A stretch of 64,000 bases of DNA from Emiliania huxleyi CCMP1516 (Eukaryota; Haptophyta; Isochrysidales; Noelaerhabdaceae), in the NCBI RefSeq assembly GCF_000372725.1, contig NW_005201192.1, positions 219,492 through 283,491 on the forward strand. The letters are read 5' to 3'. Each line of letters begins with the position of its first letter. Within the stretch, counting starts at the first letter, position 1. The position numbers were made by a program, and so were the translations under genes. Shown in pieces: positions 31,376-41,943 of the stretch. The notes under the pieces were generated by a model that had not been told where the DNA came from, made no database searches, and saw only the letters and a program-made list of their open reading frames with translations.

Positions 31376-33681
31376 CTATAGCACGCAACGTGGGCGAAGC
31401 TGCGCCGCCAGCGTCGCGGGCTCATCAGTGTAGTCGTGGCTGTACTTCTTCCGCCAGTGGAAGACGCCCGCCCTCGCAGTGTAGGTGTAGGCGAGGATGC
31501 TCGTGTCGGGGAGCAGCATCGCGGCGGTGAAGGAGAAGGTCGAGAAACCGGCTATCAGCACCTACACACCCGAGCCAAGGGTCGCTCACGTCGTGGGTGC
31601 ACCTTGCACAGGGGAGTATCGAAGGGTGGGGCACGTCGGAGTGCGTGAGCGCGCGGAAGGCACATGGAGCGTCGCAGGTGGAGTCGCCCACCACCGAGAT
31701 CTCCCCCCGTCCCTCGGCGTCTTCGTGGAAGTCCTTGACCACCTGAGAGGGGCGGCGCGCGCAGCGCGCGTGAAGCTACCACCTCTCGGCCAAGCCTCGG
31801 GCGCGCCTGCCTCTCCGCCACCACCCCACCGCCTCTCAGCGCCCTCCTGGCGGCCTCTCCCTTCCCCTCTCCGTTGCCTTTCGGCCTCACCTGCAGGACC
31901 TGCGGGTCTTGATCCTCCTCCGTCACGATCCGGACAGAGGCGCACCCCGTCGGCAGCGCCGCCACCTCGCGCAGCAGCGGGCGGTACATACCCGCCTAAC
32001 ACAGCGGAACAGGTCTCGCGAGGCGGTAGGGCCTGCGGCGGTGGCGCGGCGGGTCCCCCGCCTGCACGTACCGCGAGGCCCGCGTCTCGTTATCGATTAC
32101 GGCGTTGGTGGTGCCGGAGCCGTCGGACCCCTCCGCCAGCGCGACAATGTCTCCGTTGCGCATGTGGACCGACACGACGAGCGGCAGCGGCGAGCGGCTG
32201 TCGGGCCTAGATCTCAGAGGATGTAGCCTCAGAGCCTCGAGGCTCTCAAACGAGCCGCTCTAGCGCGCAGGAGTCGCCTGTCGGCCGCCCAACGGGCGAG
32301 CGCTGGTGGCCATTTCGCGTCGTCGATGCGGGCGTTGTGCCAGTAGCGTTCGTACCAAAGCGGACGCGTGTCCATGAAGTTAAAGGTGAAGGGGAAGGTT
32401 GATCCAAAATAGTTGGTGTCCACCGCGCCCACGTACACCTTGCCGTCGTAGTCGAGCTCGGTGTTTGCACTGCAGCACGCCAGTGCCTGCAGCGTGGAGG
32501 GGAGAGCAAGTCTCCCTACGGCGCCCGGCTTCGAAGCCATCCATCGCGATCCCCCTTAGCAGTTCACCCCGCGCCTGCCGCGCGCCGCCAAAGGTCTCGG
32601 CGCCAGGGCACTCGCACACGAGGCCAAGGTTGCCCGAGGGGAAATCCTTGCTGCAGCCGAAGAGCAGTGTGTCACCGTCCCTCAGCACCGTCGCATTGGT
32701 GTCGAGGACCAGTTGTTCCGCCTCACAGCTCTCACTCAGTGGAACCTAGGTGCATGCCAGTGATGCGTCCAGGGACATGCACAAGCACATCTTCGCCGGC
32801 GGCTGCTCTCGCGGAATGAGACCGACGCGGGGCAACGCAAGCACACGGACGGCGCAGCGCGCCACCCCTGTGAATGCGGGAGGCTAGGAGGCTCAGTAAA
32901 AGGGGCAGGGAAACTGTGTTGGGTGGTCTCGGAAGGGAGCGGATGCCCATGCTGCTGAGGGTGGTTCCAAGGAGGGTGCATTTGGCTCTTCGGTGAAGCT
33001 TCTCGGGAGTGTCTTTCGCCTGCCCGCCGCCGGTCATGCATCCGACACCGTCGCCGTCGCGCTCCGGATCGTAAACGAGGTTGCTGAAGTTGGCGGCGGT
33101 ATGGTCAATGGTCTGGTGGTCGAGTCGGTTGAACCGGAACTTGAGCGTCCCGTTGGTCGTCATCGCATACAGGAGCTACAGGGACCGGGGTCACAGGCAC
33201 GGGACTAAGTCACGCAGGGGCGGTCTGGTCGGTCGCGGGAGATGGGAGGGCCGAGCCGGGAGGGGCCCTGCGGCTGGGTTGCGGCGAGGGCGTTGGTGGC
33301 GACGGCTCTGGTGGCGAGGGCGGCGGCGGCAGGCGCCTGGGCGTTCCACAGGTTGACGGTGTTGCCCAGCCCTCCCCACCCAAAGTAGCGGGCGGGCTTG
33401 TAGCATGCCGAGATGCCCGCCTCCTGCATCGCCGCAACCACCTCCGACAGCTGCTCCCCGTCCGTTATCTTAACCTTCCGTCTGGGGTCTCTACTCTCTT
33501 CTATCGACGGCTCCAACGTCAGAGCACGGGAGGCACCAGAGGCGACGAGCGACGCGATGTGACCACGTAGGCGAGTCGGCGGCCCAGGAGAGTGCAGCGT
33601 TAGCCGCGGCGGGGGGCGCGAGCCGTCAGCGTCGTGCAAGGCAGGGAGCCCCATGCAGCACAGGGGCACCGCCAGCGCCAT
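31376..33681 (-). CDS. secreted/Golgi fucosyltransferase-like glycosyltransferase
   Basis: Multi-exon; start ATG 33681 gives a hydrophobic leader (MALAVPLCCMGLPAL). Exon pieces include ARYFGWGGLGNTVNLWNAQ (GLGN motif of GT11/GT23-type N-termini), NGTLKFRFNRLDHQTIDHTA, LFGCSKDFPSGNLGLVCECP, TRPLWYERYWHNARIDDAKW, VVSVHMRNGDIVALAEG (the H-x-R-x-GD donor motif), CASVRIVTEEDQDPQVLQV, and the end GFSTFSFTAAMLLPDTSILA. The order GLGN, HxRxGD, (V/I)xTEE, then S-x-F-S agrees with fucosyltransferases that use GDP-fucose. Likely in the secretory pathway. Exon borders at 32050-33200 are not resolved. Coccolith or scale polysaccharide synthesis is possible but only inference. Confidence 0.6.
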
Positions 33682-33857
33682 TCTAGAGCGGATTACGTCC
33701 CAAAACTTGACCCAAAGGGATGTGCGCGTCCCTCAATGCAATACTTTATGACGGCTCGGTCGCGTTGTGAATCAATCAAATCTGAATGACCACCGAGGAC
33801 AACAGAACCAGTCTCCATACCTACATACAGTCTCCGAGCACTGTACCCGTAGTCTCC

Positions 33858-33930
33858 AGAAAGAAAGAAAGAAAACAAACCCAAAAGGAGAGGTGGTGAT
33901 GCGCTAGCCGTCGCCCACCCTAGGGCGTCC
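33858..33930 (+). repeat. gene-upstream repeat, type A, before hydrolase gene
   Basis: AAAGAAAGAAAGAAAACAAA, CCCAAAAGGAG, then GGTGGTGATGCGCTAGCCGT and CGCCCACCCTAGGG. It ends 65 bp before the ATG at 33995 and is followed by AAAATTCTTGG. It lacks the GGGATGGGAGG module. Confidence 0.6.
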
Positions 33931-33994
33931 AGTGTTGTGCCTGGGAGTTTACTTGTAAAATTCTTGGAATCCTAAAATTTCATCGGATCCAAGT

Positions 33995-35216
33995 ATGACG
34001 GTGACGGTCGGGGTGACGCTGCCGCGGCTCGACGCGGCCGTCGTCGTGCCTGGCTTCCTCTCCGGCGCCTCTGACTTTAGAGAGATGGCCGATTCGCTCA
34101 GCGCACGCGGCATCCGGACAGCAGTCGTCCCCATGGCAGCTTGGCACTGGCTGCCGTGCCTCGGAGGTCGCTCCATGCGTCCTATCCTCGAGAGGATCGA
34201 CCACACTGTGCGTCACCTCGCCGCGGCGGAGGGCGACCCAGCGGCGGTCCCAGGCTTTGAGTACAGCTGGCAAGACTGCCTGACCGACTTTGTGCACACG
34301 CCGGGTGGGATCTGGGAGGTCGGAGGGAGCGCGGAGGTGCAGGAGTACCCGATTGTGGAGCCGCGTGGACACTTCCCCGAGGCGGGGGCCGCACGCGGTC
34401 GCGTTGCTCTCATTGGCCACTCTGCCGGCGGGTGGATCTCGCGCGTTTACCTCTCCAAAAGGCGCGCTTCCATGGCCCTCGTACCGCCCTCCAGCGCCCT
34501 CCCACCCGCCCACACTGGCGCCGCTGCTCAGCCAGGCGGTATGGCGGCCGAGCCTACGACGGCTCGCAGCTGGTCCACTCCCTCGTCACGCTGGGCGCGC
34601 CGCTGGCAGACTCGTCTGGGCGCCCTCCCGCCCCAGCTGCCGCCAGAGGCGTGGGGGCCACGAGATATCACGGCTGCCACACGCCAGCGTAGGCCTGCCT
34701 TCCGCGGCGTCGCGTGGGCCAACCAGGAGCCGCCTCCGTCGACGGTGCGCTGCCTCGCCGTCGGCGCCACCGGAACCCCGGGTGGCAGCAGCGGCCGGCT
34801 GACCAGGGACGCGTACAGCTTTTGCGTCGACGGCGGCGACGGCGCGTTTGGGATCGCGAGGGCGGGGAGGGCGGGGCGCGAGGTCGACGGCCAGAGCTTG
34901 CTGCGCCTGCCCGTAGGCACGAAGCTCGACGGCGACGGCGTCACGCCAACCTTCTCCGCGCTGTCATTGCCTGGCGCCGAGACGTGCGCGAGAGACACTT
35001 CCCGAGACTCCACGCTCCCACTTCGCCGGCGCCAGCAGCGAGGTTTCCCGCGGCTGCAGGCGTGTGCTCGACGGGGTGACGCACTTCCCGTGGGGGGACG
35101 TGCCTGGTGCGGGGCTGGTGGCGCCGGATTTGGCCAAGGAGCACCGCGCGGGGAAGCCGTGGTACGGGTCCCCGTCTGCGATGGAGCAGTGGGCGGATTG
35201 GCTACATCGGGCGTGA
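33995..35216 (+). CDS. alpha/beta hydrolase (lipase-like)
   Basis: Exons 33995-34461, 34536 to about 34615, about 34692-34983, and 35060-35216. The nucleophile elbow is ALIGHSAGGWISRVYL (GxSxG). Upstream VVVPGFLSGASDF is the strand with the oxyanion residues, and the last exon gives LDGVTHFPWGDVPG with the likely catalytic His. It resembles plant and algal GPI-inositol-deacylase/PGAP1-like or chloroplast lipases. Intron 1 (34462-34535) is GC-AG with AG|GCG at both borders; the last intron (34984-35059) is GT-AG. The substrate is not predictable. ATG 33995 starts TVTVGVTLPRLDAAVVVPGF with no clear signal peptide. Confidence 0.72.
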
Positions 35217-35753
35217 GAGCCGCCGTGTCTGTCGCCTCTTGCGAGGCGGGCTGATGAGCTAGGTCGAAGCTGCAGCGAGGAGCTTCGTCGCCGTCGAGCG
35301 AGGATGGTTGAACGCTTTGCATCTACACGTTCTGCGATGAACGGTGGAGACGAGAGCGGGGTGATATGTATTTGTGAGGACTGAGGTCTCTCGAGTGTCG
35401 AGAGAGCGCGATCCCCACGGGCGCAGTGCCAACCCAGAAGCCCAAGCGCCAAGGCGCAAGGGAGTGGCTTCGACGTGTTCAAGGCTTGAGGCTTGGCCGA
35501 AAATGACGACGTGTAAAGATCGCGCGCTTGTAAAATCATAAAAGCTTGTCATTCAGAGCACACCTGCATCTCGAACCCACGTACATCCGCACGCCGCGAG
35601 AGAGCAGAGTAGCCTCCCTCGCCCTATTGCGTATTGGCACATTGGTTTCGTGCGCTAACCTCCTCTCCTCTCTCCATGCCCGTATGCGGTATCACGGTAT
35701 TTACTTCTCAATACAAGATTTGGGGGAAACCAAATCTGGTTGAGGAACCATTT
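35217..35753. other. convergent intergenic region
   Basis: No gene seen. Contains CCCAAGCGCCAAGGCGCAAG near 35440, similar to 6228-6245 (CCCAAGGCGCAAGGGAGTAC), a short dispersed motif. Confidence 0.45.
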
Positions 35754-36598
35754 TTAGCTACTTGGGGCTTTCAGACGTCTACGTAGCTTACTAGAGGAAG
35801 GAGGACCGAACTCGGCCGTCCGCCCGATCAGCCACTTTGTCGCGTCGGGCTCCGGCGTCAGGCGTCGCGCGGCCCGACCGAATCCTCTCCGCGCCCTCCC
35901 TCGGCCAGCCGCCCTGCGTCCACAACCGCAGCTGCGCCGCCCGCCGCCGTGTGCCACCTCACTTGCGACTCAAGCCGGAGAGAGATGGACTCGGGCCCGC
36001 CCGCGGCGGCGAAGCTGTCGCGGAGCTGCGCGAGGAAGGGCCGGCCCGAAAACCGGCCTATCCCGTCTGCGAGGCTGTCCCGGTGCCGCGGGCTGTGCGC
36101 CTCGAGCTCGAGCGAGAGCACATTCTCGCACCTCTCGCTGATCCGGCGCACACGCGGAGGAGGCACGTCCGGCCGGGCGGCTGAGGTGCTGCTCGCCACC
36201 GCAGCGCGCTGCACCGCCAGAGTGAGGATTTCCTGCTGCGCCATGATCCACGCCGCGTCGCTCACGCGGATCGCGAACCGCAGCACCTCGGTCGTCGACC
36301 GGCGGAGCACCGGTCCGCCCTTGAAGCCTGACAACGAGCACGACTGGCTGTCGCGCGCTTCCCACGCGGCCTGCAGCTTGACAAACGCCTCGTTACTCCC
36401 TCCCAGGTCCGGATGCAGCGCCTTTGCTCGCTCGAGGAAGGCCTTACGGAGAGCATCGGGCGGCGTGCCCGGCTCCAGGCCGAGCAAGGACTCGATCGGC
36501 TGTGACGTTCCGCAGCCGCCAGCGCAGGCAGATGCGTGGCGGCGCGCTGCACTGCTCATGACGGCCTGAAGCTTGGTAGGTTTGAGAAGGAAGGACAT
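35754..36598 (-). CDS. J-domain (DnaJ-like) protein
   Basis: Start 36598 (MSFLLKPTKLQAV) or 36559 (MSSAARRHASAC). Residues about 30-75 are a short J domain: LLGLEPGTPPDALRKAFLER, AKALHPDLGGSNEAFVKLQA, with the HPD tripeptide that stimulates Hsp70. Downstream sequence (FAIRVSDAAWIMAQQEILTL; SERCENVLSLELEAHSPRHR) is unknown. A GT donor in LESQ|GTGAGG at about 35960 suggests a last exon encoding TPEPDATKWLIGRTAEFGPP and the stop at 35754. The N-terminus could be an organelle signal. An upstream type A repeat is at 36694-36742. Probably an Hsp70 co-chaperone in an organelle. Confidence 0.65.
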
Positions 36599-36693
36599 TG
36601 GTGGGGCTGTGGTGTGCGAGGACTTGCGAAGGACTGCCGTCGGTGCCCTGGCGGTGCGCATCGTCATTTTACAGCTCAAAACAAAAACGAACT

Positions 36694-36742
36694 CGCACAG
36701 ATGTGGTGGCGGCGTGCCGTCCTCCCATCCTCTTTTGGTCAC
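36694..36742 (-). repeat. gene-upstream repeat, type A, partial, before J-domain gene
   Basis: Minus strand: AAAAGAGGATGGGAGGACGG, CACGCCGCCACCACA. It lies 96 bp before the J-protein ATG (36598) and points toward it, and also overlaps the 3' flank of cysteine synthase. Confidence 0.55.
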
Positions 36743-36770
36743 CCAGAGGTCACGGTATAACTGTCTAGAC

Positions 36771-38107
36771 TCATGCGGCGGCGAGGACGGGCTCCTTGCC
36801 GGGGAGCAGCTGGTAGGAGGGTGTCGACTCCGCCAGCGCGAGCTCCTCCTCGCTCATGTCTGCGGGGATGTCGGAGAAGAGCGGCGTGGAGAGGTATCGC
36901 TCGCCCGTGTCGGGCAGCATGGCGAGGATGACCGAGCCCTCGGGCGCCTTCTTGGCCGTCTCCAGCGCCGCCCACATCGTGCCGCCGCCTGAGATGCCCG
37001 TGAGGAGCCCCTCCTTGGCGGCGAGACTCTGGGCGGTGGCGATCGCCCCCGCGCCGGGCACAGGCACCAGCTCGTGCAGCAGCATGTCCATGGGAGCGTC
37101 GTGCAGCACTTTGGGGATGAAATCTGGCGTCCACCCCTGGATCGGGTGCGCGCTGAAGGCGGGGTGCGAAGCGCTCGGTGAGCCGTCCGGCTTGTGCTCG
37201 GTTGGCACGCCCGAGGCAAGCAGCCCGGCGTCCTCCGGTTCGGCGAGCACGATTTTGACATCTGGCCTTGCCGCCTTGATCGCCTTGCCCGCGCCATGGA
37301 AGGTACCTCCCGTGCCGTAGCCCGTCACCCAGTAGTCGAGCCGCTTGCCCTCAAAGTCTGCCAGGATCTGCGAGGGCGCAGGCATGGCGGACGAGCGTCA
37401 GCAGCATAAAATGGGATGGACACGGTGCGCGCTCGACCTCGGGCCCAGTCGTCACGTTGTGGAACTTCCAGTTCGCCTGCATTGGATTTCAGTAGTAAGC
37501 GACTCTTCGATACAGTTGAATACAGCTGAATATTTGCCTCTCAAGTGCTAATCGTGAATATAAGGATCTCTATTCCGCATCTAGGCAGCAACACCTCCGT
37601 CTCGAACTGGTGGCACAGGAACCAGCCGTGCTTCTCGGCGAGCTCCTCCGCCTTTTTCACCATGCCAAAGCCCTTGCCCGCCTTTGGCGTCAGCACCACC
37701 TTGGCGCCGAGCATTCGCATCAGTCGGCGTCGCTCCACCGAGAACTGCTCCGCCATGCAGATCACGCATTTGTAGCCGCGCTGCGCACACACCATCGCCA
37801 CAGCAATGCCGGTGTTGCCCGACGTCGCCTCAATCACGGTGTCGCCTGGCTTCAGCTTGCCCGACGCCTCGGCCTCCTCGATCACAGCGAGCGCCAGCCG
37901 GTCCTTTACCGACGACAGCGGATTGAGAAATTCGCATTTTGCAAACACTGTGGTGCCGGGCGGGCAGAGCTTCTCTGAGAGCTTGACGCACGGCGTGTTG
38001 CCGATGATCTCCGTCACGTCCTCGTACAGAGCACCGCGACCAGCGCCGCGACTGCTCACCGTTCGGCTCAGCGCAGACCGCAGCAGCCGGGGCGCAGCGC
38101 GGTACAT
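36771..38107 (-). CDS. cysteine synthase (O-acetylserine sulfhydrylase), organelle-type
   Basis: Exons 38107-37595, 37476-37438 and 37367-36771 give about 382 residues. It makes cysteine from O-acetylserine and sulfide with PLP. Motifs: EIIGNTPCVKL; NPLSSVKDRLA (PLP lysine); EATSGNTGIAVAMV (substrate loop); YWVTGYGTGGTFHGAGK (PLP phosphate); GLLTGISGGGTMWAA. The first 25 residues (MYRAAPRLLRSALSRTVSSR) look mitochondrial or plastid-targeting. Exon 2 is a 39-nt micro-exon (ANWKFHNVTTGPE) needed for the conserved TTGPE; both neighbouring introns are phase 0. A type B repeat stands 48 bp upstream of the ATG. Confidence 0.9.
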
Positions 38108-38154
38108 GTCGCGTGTTTTCGGGGGCGGCGTCGCGGAGAAAAAAATTCCGCGGT

Positions 38155-38300
38155 GCACAGCAGGAGAGCCCCACCTGTGCCCCTGATCGTCCTTCCAAAA
38201 TCCTGCTCGTGCAGGTGTGGACCCTGTCCAGCTGTCCTCCTGCCCCATCCGTTTTGAGTTTGTCTGTTTTCCTTCCTTCCTTCTTGCCGTCCTCTCCTCC
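38155..38300 (-). repeat. gene-upstream repeat, type B, before cysteine synthase
   Basis: Minus strand: GGAAGGAAGGAAAACAGACA, ACGGATGGGGCAGGAGGACA, GGGTCCACACCTGCACGAGC, AGGATTTTGGAAGGACGATC, AGGGGCACAGGTGGGGC. It ends 48 bp before the start codon, with GGAATTTTTTTCTCCG between. Confidence 0.7.
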
Positions 38301-38594
38301 CGCCCTTGGCTTTGCTTTTTCCTTCTAATCTTGCCCCTAGTGTCCGAGGAGGCCACCGGCCAAAAAGCGCTTGTCTTGAAGTCCGTACAAAAAAATCAAA
38401 AGTCCAACCGGTATTCGTCGGCCTTGAGAGCAACTGGGTATAGCCGGTTGCGGCACCTTCAGAAAAATAGACCGCAAAAAAATCGTCTCGTCTCGTATAG
38501 CGTTGCGTCTCGTGTCGTATCGTATCGTATCGTCTCGTTTGTCGATGTCCGACTGGGCGGAGGAGTCGTCACGCCCCCTTCGAACGCCCTCTTC
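38301..38594. repeat. spacer with CGTAT/CGTCT pentamer tract
   Basis: 38482-38545 is an imperfect array of CGTCT and CGTAT pentamers. No gene seen. Confidence 0.6.
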
Positions 38595-39167
38595 GCCGGC
38601 TCGTGCAAGATCCGAGATCCGCTCGACCATGCCGTTCCATTCGTGGGACTACTCCGCCGCTCTGCAGGCGAGCAACCCGGACGGGGCGGACATGCCCTGG
38701 CGCGCGGGCAAGATGCTCAAGTCAGGCGAGAATTTCTTCACGGCGCGCCGCCCAGCACCCAGCCCGTCGCCCCCCCCCCCCCCCTTCCCGCCCTCGCCCT
38801 CGACCCCCCCCCCCTTCGCCCCCGCACCTCATTCTCACCCTTCACCTTCACCCCTAGCCATCAAAAGGACAACCCACACGGGTATGCCGTCAACTGTGGC
38901 ACGGAGGACGCCAAGTCCCCCGCGAAGCAGCCATACCAGCCCTCTCCTCGCGACGTCGAGTTTGGAAAGCAGGTGCTGGGCCAGTGGCTGGCCTTCATCA
39001 AGACGGGGAACCCCGGATGGGAACCCGTCGGCTCGAGCGACTGGTCGGACTACCAGCACGGCAAGATCACCGACAAGCCCGCCGCGACGGTGCTGAGCTA
39101 CAAGCAGCCGGCGTGCGACTACCTCAAGAAGGCTGGGGTGGACATCCGCTGGTGGTGGGTCAACTGA
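38595..39167 (+). CDS. C-terminal carboxylesterase fragment
   Basis: Two coding pieces in different frames. The first, about 38620-38750, reads MPFHSWDYSAALQASNPDGA. The second, about 38866-39167, reads GYAVNCGTEDAKSPAKQPYQ, then DVEFGKQVLGQWLAFIKTGN, PGWEPVGSSDWSDY and ends IRWWWVN. An intron with a long C-run joins them. The segment V-x-F-x-K-Q-x-x-x-x-W-x-x-F-x-K-T-G-x-P is the standard C-terminal region of type-B carboxylesterases. The catalytic Ser region (GESAG) is absent from the window, so this is either a truncated relic or a much shortened protein. Confidence 0.45.
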   Translation, partial: AGSCKIRDPLDHAVPFVGLLRRSAGEQPGRGGHALARGQDAQVRREFLHGAPPSTQPVAPPPPLPALALDPPPLRPRTSFSPFTFTPSHQKDNPHGYAVNCGTEDAKSPAKQPYQPSPRDVEFGKQVLGQWLAFIKTGNPGWEPVGSSDWSDYQHGKITDKPAATVLSYKQPACDYLKKAGVDIRWWWVN

Positions 39168-39782
39168 GAGGGTTGGCCGGACGCTCACCGCACCCCCGGC
39201 GCCACAGCTCTGAGCGCGAACAACCTAGCGCGCTCCCTCGCCACGCGCGCGCGTCCGTGTGGACGCATGGAGATACGCGCGCGTGCCACACATGCATACT
39301 CTCCATGCCGCGAGCCCGCGCCTGCGCCGCTCGTCTCGTGCGATGGCACGTCGCCTGCTGGGTCGCCCGCGCGCATCCTCCATGCACTTTTGGTGCGCAT
39401 CCTCCATGATTTCATGTGCGCCTACCGGCTTTTTCTACATATTTCTGAATGAATGTTCTATCTGATGCGCTCATGTTATGGAACAAACGCAAAGGCACAG
39501 ACACATCACACAAGACTCAAGAGGTCCCTTTATTTATGTTTCCTTCTCTACGCAGCTACGGACGGCTTTAACATCTAAGCTCTAAGTCTAACGGCTTTAG
39601 GTTGAGCCTTTAGAAGAAAAGGCAGTCCAGAGACGTAGGCTGACCACGCTTGGGCCCCGTGCCGGAAACGTGCCGGCCACAGGCCGTAGCTCGAGAGCGC
39701 TTCGCGTTGCCCGCTTCTTTTAAAGACTGAACCGATTGTAACGTTCTCCGCGCGGACCGTTCACTTGCCATACGGGCGCGAA
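39168..39782. other. intergenic, upstream of RING gene
   Basis: No gene seen. AT-richer at 39410-39560 (CCTTTATTTATGTTTCC). No upstream repeat of type A or B here. Confidence 0.5.
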
Positions 39783-41462
39783 ATGCCCGGCGGAAGTCAA
39801 AACGAGGACTCCATCGGTCTCGCTGCTCGGTTTACCAAGCTCCAGGACCTGAGCGACGCCGACAAGGTCCTGATCGAGAGGCTGCAGCGACAGCAGGAGG
39901 ATCTCACCCGCAAGAATGAGGAGCTGCAGGTGGCGGCCGACGTCAGGCAAGCCGAGCTGGACAGGGTGCGCGAGCAGCTCTCTTCGAGTGAGAGGCAGCG
40001 GGGGAGGGTCGACTCGCAGCTTGAGGCCATGCAGTCGCGATTTCGCCGCTCAGAGTCAGACCTGGCGGCCAGGGTGTCGGAAGCGGAGCGGCACGAAGAG
40101 GCTGCCGCGGGAGCCAAGGCGCTCGCGGTCAGCGAGAAATCCCGTGCGGATGGAGCGGAGAGGCGTGCACAAGACGCGGAGAGGCGGGCTTCAGGTGCGG
40201 AGAGGCGGGTGGAGGGTGCCGAGGCATCTTCGGCAGCGGCGACAGCCGCGGCGAGGCAGGCAGGGTCTCTCGCGGCTAAAGAGGTGGCAGCACTGTCCGG
40301 CCGGTGCTCAGAGCTCGAGAGGAGGCTGTGCCAGGCGGAAGCGGCGGCGCGAGAGGCCAGCCAGGCCGAGTTCTCGAGAATGACTGACGCGATTAGCGGG
40401 CTTGAGGGAAGGGCTAGAGCCAGCGAGGCTGCCGCAGCGCAGGCGGGAAAGGTTGCTGCAAAGGAGATTGCACAGCTGCAGGATGAGATTGAACAGCTGA
40501 AGGATGAGCTACGACAGGAGTGCGACCAGGCAGAGCGTGCTTTAGCGCGGGTTGCAGAAGGGCAAAACGCGGCGGCTCACGAGGCGGAGGCCGTGCGGAT
40601 GGTGGCGGCTGAGGAGGCCGCAAACGCCAAGCGGGAGGCATCACGCGAGCGTGAGCGCGCCGCGGCAGCCGTAGAAGCGGCGGGGGCTGCGGCGGCGCGC
40701 GCTGGCGCGCTTGCAGCGGAGGAGATTGCGGAGTTGCGCAAGGACAAGGCCGCGGCAGAGCGACTGGCCGAGACAGCCCAGCAGGAGGCGCAGATGGCCC
40801 GACAAGAGGCGGCTAGATTGCGTGACTCGAAGGACGCGCTCGAACGAGCCAACGCCGAGGCGACAGACCGGCGCTCGAAGGCGGAGGAGGCGAGAGTGGT
40901 GGCTGTGGCAGCGCTAGAGCGGCGGCTGGGTGCTGCGGAGACCGAGCTGCGGCGTGAGCGAGGGATGGCAGAGGCTGCCAAAGTTCAGAGCGAGAAGCTG
41001 TCCGGTGAGCTGTCCGAGCTCCGCTCGCAGATGCTTGCGCAGCGGGAGCGTGCCGAGGCAGAGGCTGTGGCAGCGGCCTCTGATCTACAGGCTCGCAACG
41101 CGGGTCTCGAAGCGCGTGAGGCGCAGCTGGCGACGGCGCTCGGGCAGGCGCTCAAGGCGGAGGAGGCGATGGAGGCATGTCTCACCTGCATGGCTTGCCT
41201 GAACATCCTGCGCGAACCAACGTCCTGCGTACCGTGCGGCCACTCATGGTGTGCCCAGTGCCTCGCCGACGCGGGCGGCGCCTGCCCCGAGTGTCACTCT
41301 GCGGGGAGCGGTGCGGCCGCGCCCCTCACGATCTACCCCTCGGTCACTGTGCCGTCCCTCGCCTCGCTCGCGGCCAACTTCGAGTTCCAAAAGAGGTCGC
41401 TGGCATCTCTGGCCGAAGCGGCCGCGTCGAAGGCACGAGGCAGCGCGCGGCTAGCCGCCTAG
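39783..41462 (+). CDS. coiled-coil RING-finger protein, probable E3 ubiquitin ligase
   Basis: 559 residues, single exon. Residues 1 to about 455 are an almost continuous Ala/Glu/Arg coiled coil, with tandem ERRAQDAERRASGAERRVEG near 130. A C3HC4 RING follows at about 465-505: TCMACLNILREPTSCVPCGH, SWCAQCLADAGGACPECH. A conserved-looking tail (SVTVPSLASLAANFEFQKRS) is typical of RING proteins whose tail packs on the ring. ATG 39783 was taken (MPGGSQNEDSIGL); the frame is open slightly upstream without ATG. Expected to bind E2 and a coiled-coil partner; substrate unknown. Confidence 0.75.
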   Translation: MPGGSQNEDSIGLAARFTKLQDLSDADKVLIERLQRQQEDLTRKNEELQVAADVRQAELDRVREQLSSSERQRGRVDSQLEAMQSRFRRSESDLAARVSEAERHEEAAAGAKALAVSEKSRADGAERRAQDAERRASGAERRVEGAEASSAAATAAARQAGSLAAKEVAALSGRCSELERRLCQAEAAAREASQAEFSRMTDAISGLEGRARASEAAAAQAGKVAAKEIAQLQDEIEQLKDELRQECDQAERALARVAEGQNAAAHEAEAVRMVAAEEAANAKREASRERERAAAAVEAAGAAAARAGALAAEEIAELRKDKAAAERLAETAQQEAQMARQEAARLRDSKDALERANAEATDRRSKAEEARVVAVAALERRLGAAETELRRERGMAEAAKVQSEKLSGELSELRSQMLAQRERAEAEAVAAASDLQARNAGLEAREAQLATALGQALKAEEAMEACLTCMACLNILREPTSCVPCGHSWCAQCLADAGGACPECHSAGSGAAAPLTIYPSVTVPSLASLAANFEFQKRSLASLAEAAASKARGSARLAA

Positions 41463-41943
41463 GCAGCGATGAAAGAGCCCGTGTGGACGCACACCGCACT
41501 GGCCACTGCACGGTATCCACTGTGACGTGTTGAGGGCTGAGCAGTGAAGGGCTCCTGATGGGGTGATGCTAACACATCAAACCGATGATTTGTGTAGTGT
41601 GTAGGTTACGATTGGGATTGCTTGAGCTAGCAGCTACCGCGAATTTCACTACATCGACGAATATCGAACTCAGGATACACACGTAACGGGGAGACGTACA
41701 CACGTACTCCCTCACACACGCACCTGGCTGTGTATACACGAAACCTCTCTGGCTGTGCCACCTTGTACTTTACCGTACACCGCAATAAATAAATAAATAA
41801 AACGGGCAAACTCTGAGACCGTACACCGCAGCACACACAGACATCTCAAAAACACACGAGATCCCTCGAAATCCCCAACCGTACAACAGTACCGACAAGA
41901 AACAAGCATCTCTCAATCGAGCTCGCTTGCACACAGGGAAGTT
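41463..41943. other. convergent 3' intergenic region
   Basis: Holds AATAAATAAATAAATAAAA (41784-41802) and two CCGTACACCGCA motifs. No gene seen. Confidence 0.5.
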
